NCBI GenBank assembly: GCA_003661265.1
Contig: QMVU01000032.1
Location: 1 to 8,672, forward strand
Direction of reading: 5' to 3'
Source of the DNA: Thermoproteota archaeon
GTDB lineage: Archaea; Korarchaeota; Korarchaeia; Korarchaeales; Korarchaeaceae
DNA: 8,672 nucleotides
The notes beneath the pieces are model-generated. The model had not been told where the DNA came from, did no database searches, and saw only the letters and a program-made list of their open reading frames with translations. Of this stretch, positions 5,768 to 8,672 are shown piece by piece. Positions within the stretch are counted from its first letter, which is position 1, and each line of letters starts with the position of its first letter. The translations under genes were made by a program, and so were the position numbers.

Positions 5768-6964
5768 ATGGAAGAGAGAGTTTCGATAGATCTAAAGCTT
5801 TACACCGAGGGAAGGGCAAAATTCTATGCGAGCGATTTAGATAGGCTTGAGAAACTAGGACTTGGGTACACTAATGCAGAGATATTCTATAACCCAAAGA
5901 TGGTGGTGAACAGAGACATAGCTGTTGCAGCTCTCAGATGGATGGTTTCTAACGGTAAGAACACAGCACTAGATCTAATGGCTGCAAGCGGAGTTCGATC
6001 AATAAGGTTTGCATTGGAAACGGATGTATCAAATGTTCTTGCTAATGACCGCGATCCCCTTTGCGTTGCTATTATACGAAAAAACGTGTTGCTTAACGAT
6101 GTCAGGGATAAGGTTAGTGTCTCTTGCGAGGATGCAAATCTTCTTGCTGAGAGGCTGAGCGTTGAGGGAAATAGGTACTGGTTCGTTGATCTTGATCCCT
6201 TTGGATCCCCCGTTCCCTTTCTCTCATCAGCCATAAAAGCGGTTAGGAACGGTGGAGTTCTAGCTGTGACAGCAACGGATGAACCTCCTCTTTTTGGTAT
6301 CAAAAGAGATAAGCTCCTAAGAGCTTACGGAGTATGGGGTAGGAAGACGGAGTACTGCAAGGAATTCGGATTAAGAGCTCTGATAGGATATGTGGTTAGA
6401 GAAGCAGCGAAACGCGATTTAGTGATAAGACCTTTGCTTGGGCACGTGACTGGGCACTATGTTAGGGCATATTTGTCGTTAGATAGAGGCGCTGAGAAGG
6501 CTACAAGCCTCTTACAAGAGGATATGGGATGGATAGAACACTGCTTCAATTGTGGAATTAGGAGCGTTGTTCAGGGAATGTTTGAGATACCAGAGAAGTA
6601 TTGCAGTGAGTGCGGGAGCAAATTAACGTTAATGGGACCACTCTGGATAAGCGATTTCGTAAATCCTGAGATAGTGCAGAGAATCCTAGGACTAATTCCT
6701 GAAGAGAGTTCAGGTTATAGAGTGGCAAGGAGGATATTAACTCTTCTAATTGAAGAAGTCGGGACCCCTCCTTTCTTTTATTCCTTAGAGAGGGAGTCAA
6801 GCAGACTTAGGCTTCCAACTCCATCAACTCAGAAAGTAATTCAGGAGCTTAGAGCTTTAGGATATAAAGCAGCTCGCTCTCATGTTGATGAAAAGGGAAT
6901 TAAAACGAACGCTCCTCTTTCGCGGATAAGAGAAATTATTATTCATCTATCAGGTAAGAGGTGA
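5768..6964 (+). CDS. trm1: tRNA (guanine-N2)-dimethyltransferase Trm1
   Basis: Trm1 uses SAM to make N2,N2-dimethylguanosine at G26 of tRNA. Residues are numbered from the first possible ATG (5756; 402 residues). SAM motif I is ALDLMAASGVRSIRFALE (71-88), and the catalytic motif is FVDLDPFGSPVPFL (143-156). ATDEPPLFG (173-181) takes the place of the usual TATDTAPLCG form. A zinc-site pattern C263-x2-C266...C283-x2-C286 follows, then a C-terminal winged-helix-like region (VIQELRALGYKAARSHV). I place the start at ATG 5768 because it is 25.5 bases from the shared TATA centre, as expected for a leaderless mRNA; ATG 5756 would add four residues, lies only 13.5 bases from the TATA centre and would need another promoter, although AGGGA at 5746-5750 could act as its ribosome site. 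Its last 26 bases overlap the opposing small gene. Confidence 0.95.
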   Translation: MEERVSIDLKLYTEGRAKFYASDLDRLEKLGLGYTNAEIFYNPKMVVNRDIAVAALRWMVSNGKNTALDLMAASGVRSIRFALETDVSNVLANDRDPLCVAIIRKNVLLNDVRDKVSVSCEDANLLAERLSVEGNRYWFVDLDPFGSPVPFLSSAIKAVRNGGVLAVTATDEPPLFGIKRDKLLRAYGVWGRKTEYCKEFGLRALIGYVVREAAKRDLVIRPLLGHVTGHYVRAYLSLDRGAEKATSLLQEDMGWIEHCFNCGIRSVVQGMFEIPEKYCSECGSKLTLMGPLWISDFVNPEIVQRILGLIPEESSGYRVARRILTLLIEEVGTPPFFYSLERESSRLRLPTPSTQKVIQELRALGYKAARSHVDEKGIKTNAPLSRIREIIIHLSGKR

Positions 6965-7169
6965 GTTTTGGGCATTTATTCGCGAGTTCTCTCCTTTCGA
7001 CGCACTTAACGATTCTCGGACATGTGATGCATGGTAGTTTCAAGAGTTTTAACAATGATTCGAAATCTATAGAAGTCTCTCTCCTCTTAGCCGTTTTCTG
7101 TTCTCTTGATACGCTGCCCTCCAATTCTATCGTCACCGAGATTGCCCTAGAGTCCCAATAGAACTCCAA
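6939..7169 (-). CDS. Small four-cysteine protein, predicted [4Fe-4S], resembling the TFE-beta/RPC34 C-terminal domain
   Basis: Up to 76 residues. The last 30 contain C47-x2-C50-x5-C56-x9-C66 followed by PKLTSYL: a compact metal-site pattern with a hydrophobic helix after the fourth cysteine. From memory this closely resembles the C-terminal [4Fe-4S] domain of archaeal TFE-beta and eukaryotic RPC39/RPC34 (C-x2-C-x5-C-x10-C). The N-terminal half is short and charged and has no room for the winged helix of full TFE-beta. Codon use (AGA/AGG, ATA) matches the neighbours, while the opposite-strand frame reads as unstructured L/S-rich sequence. The gene follows gar1 by 11 bases, consistent with an S8e-gar1-this operon. 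The start is uncertain: TTG 7169 is shown; GTG 7136 (MTIELEG) would fit a separate transcript from the TATA-like box at 7178-7185. A zinc ribbon is the alternative. Its 3' end overlaps trm1 by 26 bases in antisense. Confidence 0.6.
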   Translation of the reverse strand: MEFYWDSRAISVTIELEGSVSREQKTAKRRETSIDFESLLKLLKLPCITCPRIVKCVERRELANKCPKLTSYLIDE

Positions 7170-7177
7170 CGGGAAAG

Positions 7178-7185
7178 CCTTTAAA
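7178..7185 (-). promoter_or_regulatory. Weak TATA-like element at the gar1 stop
   Basis: On the minus strand GTTTAAAGG spans the gar1 stop codon. The TTTAAA centre at 7182.5 predicts a start near 7156, giving a 20-base leader before GTG 7136 of the four-cysteine gene. It may equally be chance overlap with TAA in a cotranscribed operon. Confidence 0.25.
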
Positions 7186-7462
7186 CGTTGCCTGAACGTC
7201 TAAAGAGCTTCTTCTCTTCCTCTCTCGTGATAAGATAGGTGTCTGTACCCACATAATTTTCCGCAAGGTGAAGAGGAACTAGTATTTTTACTAGGGCGTA
7301 AGGTCTCTCTACTCTTCCTATTATATCCCTCACGACGCCGATTATCTCCATTTTTTGGGTCACTACTTTAAGGTCTTTAGGATCCCTTTCCACCCTTGTA
7401 TGGATTTTTATGAGGAAATTCCTGGATCTAGTTACTTTAACAATGCGCCCAAATCTTTTCAT
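7181..7462 (-). CDS. gar1: Gar1-like box H/ACA RNP protein
   Basis: The 93-residue basic protein is archaeal Gar1, which joins Cbf5, Nop10 and L7Ae in the box H/ACA RNP that isomerises uridine to pseudouridine in rRNA; Gar1 binds Cbf5 and aids substrate release. The sequence starts MKRFGRIVKVTRSRNFLIKI, a beta strand pattern usual for Gar1. It then has IGVVRDIIGRVERPYALVKI (41-60), a direct match to the family core G-x-V-x-D-I-x-G-x-V-x-x-P-Y. YVGTDTYLI (70-78) closes the small beta barrel, and a short charged tail (TREEEKKLFRR) follows; the glycine/arginine-rich tails of eukaryotic Gar1 are absent, as in archaea. ATG 7462 is preceded by GAGG at 7471-7468 (5-base spacing). It lies 17 bases after S8e on the same strand, so the two are almost certainly cotranscribed. 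Confidence 0.92.
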   Translation of the reverse strand: MKRFGRIVKVTRSRNFLIKIHTRVERDPKDLKVVTQKMEIIGVVRDIIGRVERPYALVKILVPLHLAENYVGTDTYLITREEEKKLFRRSGNV

Positions 7463-7479
7463 GCCTTCCTCGCCAGAAA

Positions 7480-7881
7480 TCAGCTTGCCTTACTTTCCTC
7501 GATTAGGACTGCGTTAAGGACACCGTCTTGACCAGGTCTCGAGGTTATTTTAGCTAAGCCAAGCTCTGTCTTAACGATGCAGCCCTTTGTTATTACGCTA
7601 TCCCTTGTCAAGAACCTGCTAGCGGGATTTTCAACGACCCCCAACAGTCGTACTCGCTTTGTTTCATTTCCTAAATTCAGATTTACGTAATTATCCGATA
7701 GAAGCTTAACCTTGTGCCCTCCACCTTTTGTCCTAACTATTTTTACTTTCCTAGGCCCAGGATGTGTGTTGGTTGGCGGTCCGCCCATCTCATATTTTCT
7801 CTTCTTTCTAAACCTCTTTATTTTAGCTCCTGTAGGTGTTCTCCCCCTAAGCGGAACCTTTCCATGATAATTCACTGGCAA
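7480..7881 (-). CDS. rps8e: 30S ribosomal protein S8e
   Basis: This is small-subunit protein S8e, 133 residues from the start chosen. Family motifs are YHGK...RTPTGAKIKRFRKKRKYEMG in the N-terminal third (family form TGGRxxxxRKKRKYE), KIVRTKGGGHKVKLL in the middle, VENPASRFLTRDSVITKG (family NPANxxFxRRNIITKG) and the near-invariant TSRPGQDGVLNAVLI close to the C-terminus. The frame is open up to TTG 7911, but the TATA palindrome at 7923-7933 predicts transcription from about 7901, so 7911 would not be in the mRNA. TTG 7881 has GGAGGG at 7894-7889 with 7-base spacing and gives a normal length for the family; GTG 7875 is a near alternative. The gene leads an apparent operon with gar1 and the small four-cysteine gene. 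Confidence 0.94.
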   Translation of the reverse strand: MPVNYHGKVPLRGRTPTGAKIKRFRKKRKYEMGGPPTNTHPGPRKVKIVRTKGGGHKVKLLSDNYVNLNLGNETKRVRLLGVVENPASRFLTRDSVITKGCIVKTELGLAKITSRPGQDGVLNAVLIEESKAS

Positions 7882-7888
7882 TTCAATG

Positions 7889-7894
7889 CCCTCC
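7889..7894 (-). promoter_or_regulatory. Ribosome binding site deciding the S8e start
   Basis: On the minus strand GGAGGG (7894 down to 7889) is the strongest Shine-Dalgarno match in the window. It sits 7 bases upstream of TTG 7881 and inside the coding frame if TTG 7911 were the start. It argues for the shorter S8e. Confidence 0.6.
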
Positions 7895-7922
7895 GTGGCC
7901 TCGGATCTCAAGGAACCCTATG

Positions 7923-7933
7923 CCTTTAAAAGG
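7923..7933 (-). promoter_or_regulatory. TATA box of the S8e-gar1 operon
   Basis: On the minus strand CCTTTTAAAGG lies between the membrane-protein stop (7947) and S8e. Its centre at 7928 predicts a transcription start near 7901, 20 bases before TTG 7881, with the ribosome site in the leader. It has the same CCTTT...AAAGG form as the boxes at 817-826 and 5736-5748. Confidence 0.6.
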
Positions 7934-7946
7934 TTGACGAGGTCAC

Positions 7947-8672
7947 CTAGGTCTGATATCTAAGGGATAGGAGGACTACTAGCGCACTCAGCGCAAAATA
8001 AATGTAAATATTTAGATCTAAAATTCCTGTCTCTATTCCCACTAGAGAATAGGATAACAAGGTTGCGTATGGACCTAGAAGCGCTTCCTTTTTTCTTGCC
8101 ATGTTAAAGGCTAAGGAAAGGAGGAGTCCTAAGAATAACATCGCAAGGATAACCCCTTTAATGCCGAAATCGAGTAAAAATTGGGCGAAAATCGTAGCGG
8201 TTGTTGATATCCCTCTTCTTCCTCCAGCATAAATTCCTATCAGTGTTCTAGGACCATACCTTGGCCCATGAACGAATCTCAGTAGAGAGGAGATCGCTGA
8301 TAGGTGTATTAGCCCTCCTGTGACTTCTGACCAACCATATCTCATCACAATTCCCTCTAAAAAGCCAGCAGTTATGGTGGGTCTATAGGCTGCTGCCCAG
8401 AATGGATTGGCTGTAAGCCCGGCGAACATCAACCTGACTATACTTGTAATCATGTACAAAAAAGCTCCAAAGATCGTCGATAGAAGGAGAACCAATCTTG
8501 AGACATAATTCCTGTAATACAACACCGTTAGGATTCCTATAAAGTAGGCAAGCATCTCTGTCCTATATCCTAGAAGGAAGGTAGGGATGAAGCCCACACC
8601 AATTAAAAGTAAGAGAGTAATTGGAAAATCTCCTTCTCTTTTTGTGCTTTTCTTGAAGACCGAAAGTATGTA
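7947..8672 (-). CDS. Polytopic membrane protein, Wzy/O-antigen-polymerase-like (5' end beyond the window)
   Basis: The minus frame stays open from the TAG at 7949-7947 to the right edge (241 residues), so the N-terminus is missing; GTG 8597 is internal, because the 25 codons upstream of it continue with KKSTKREGD and a membrane stretch, FPITLLLLIGVGF. About six or seven hydrophobic segments are visible, among them EMLAYFIGILTVLYY, LVLLLSTIFGAFLYMI, GVILAMLFLGLLLSLAF and YFALSALVVLLSL. A loop rich in G, P and R (FVHGPRYGPRTLIGIYAGGRR) precedes ATIFAQFLLDFGIKGV; an extracellular loop followed by a [F/Y]-x-D-F-G-x-x-G-V helix start is typical of oligosaccharide-repeat-unit polymerases. I infer a role in surface glycan or glycoprotein sugar assembly. 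Other multi-pass glycan proteins remain possible. The stop is 14 bases before the S8e TATA box, so S8e starts a new unit. Confidence 0.55.
   Translation of the reverse strand, partial: YILSVFKKSTKREGDFPITLLLLIGVGFIPTFLLGYRTEMLAYFIGILTVLYYRNYVSRLVLLLSTIFGAFLYMITSIVRLMFAGLTANPFWAAAYRPTITAGFLEGIVMRYGWSEVTGGLIHLSAISSLLRFVHGPRYGPRTLIGIYAGGRRGISTTATIFAQFLLDFGIKGVILAMLFLGLLLSLAFNMARKKEALLGPYATLLSYSLVGIETGILDLNIYIYFALSALVVLLSLRYQT

Noticed and set aside
5887..6303. Minus-strand 138-codon frame inside trm1
   Set aside because: It is antisense to the catalytic core of an intact, fully recognisable Trm1, with S/T/R-rich composition typical of a shadow frame.
6961..7161. Plus-strand 66-codon frame starting GTG and overlapping the trm1 stop by GTGA
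   Set aside because: It looks like translational coupling, but the product is an L/S/F-rich string without motifs and is antisense to the four-cysteine gene, which has better codon use and a clear cysteine pattern.
1..8672. Mobile elements, CRISPR repeats, tRNA or rRNA genes
   Set aside because: No transposase, long terminal inverted repeats, regularly spaced direct repeats, or tRNA-like T-loop GTTCRANNC/cloverleaf was seen on either strand.

Overview
The window comes from an archaeon, most likely a thermophile of the TACK group. Every recognisable housekeeping gene is archaeal/eukaryotic in type: S30e, S8e, Nop5, fibrillarin, Gar1, Trm1, archaeal-type RNase HII and a DUF460 protein. S30e is, from memory, mainly a TACK and eukaryotic protein. 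Promoters are TATA-type, several transcripts look leaderless or nearly so, arginine is written mostly as AGA/AGG, and TTG/GTG starts are common. I cannot name the phylum from sequence alone; Korarchaeota-like or other deep TACK lineages are possible.

Layout. 1-787 (minus): 5' part of a secreted, sequon-rich Ig-like surface protein that runs off the left edge. It diverges from 852-2852 (plus), a DUF460/COG2433 protein with two RNase H-like domains and a long coiled coil, followed by 2896-3063 (plus), ribosomal protein S30e. After a 139-base gap with its own promoter come overlapping nop5 (3203-4363) and fibrillarin (4350-5030), the protein core of the box C/D 2'-O-methylation RNP. They converge, four bases apart, on RNase HII (5035-5715, minus). 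RNase HII diverges from trm1 (about 5768-6964, plus) across one palindromic TATA box. The right part is on the minus strand: a partial Wzy-like membrane protein (7947-8672, runs off the right edge), then S8e (7480-7881), gar1 (7181-7462) and a small four-cysteine protein (6939-7169) whose 3' end overlaps the 3' end of trm1 in antisense.

How the genes fit together. The core of the window is RNA maturation and ribosome assembly: box C/D proteins (Nop5, fibrillarin), a box H/ACA protein (Gar1), a tRNA methyltransferase (Trm1), two small-subunit proteins (S8e, S30e) and an RNA/DNA-hybrid nuclease. The uncharacterised DUF460 protein and the four-cysteine protein sit inside this block. The two edge genes are cell-surface or envelope genes, both incomplete.

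I see no mobile element, CRISPR array, tRNA, rRNA or prophage. The points most worth following are the small predicted [4Fe-4S] protein resembling the C-terminal domain of TFE-beta/RPC34, the tandem RNase H architecture of the DUF460 protein, and promoter geometry that appears to reset the starts of trm1 and S8e.
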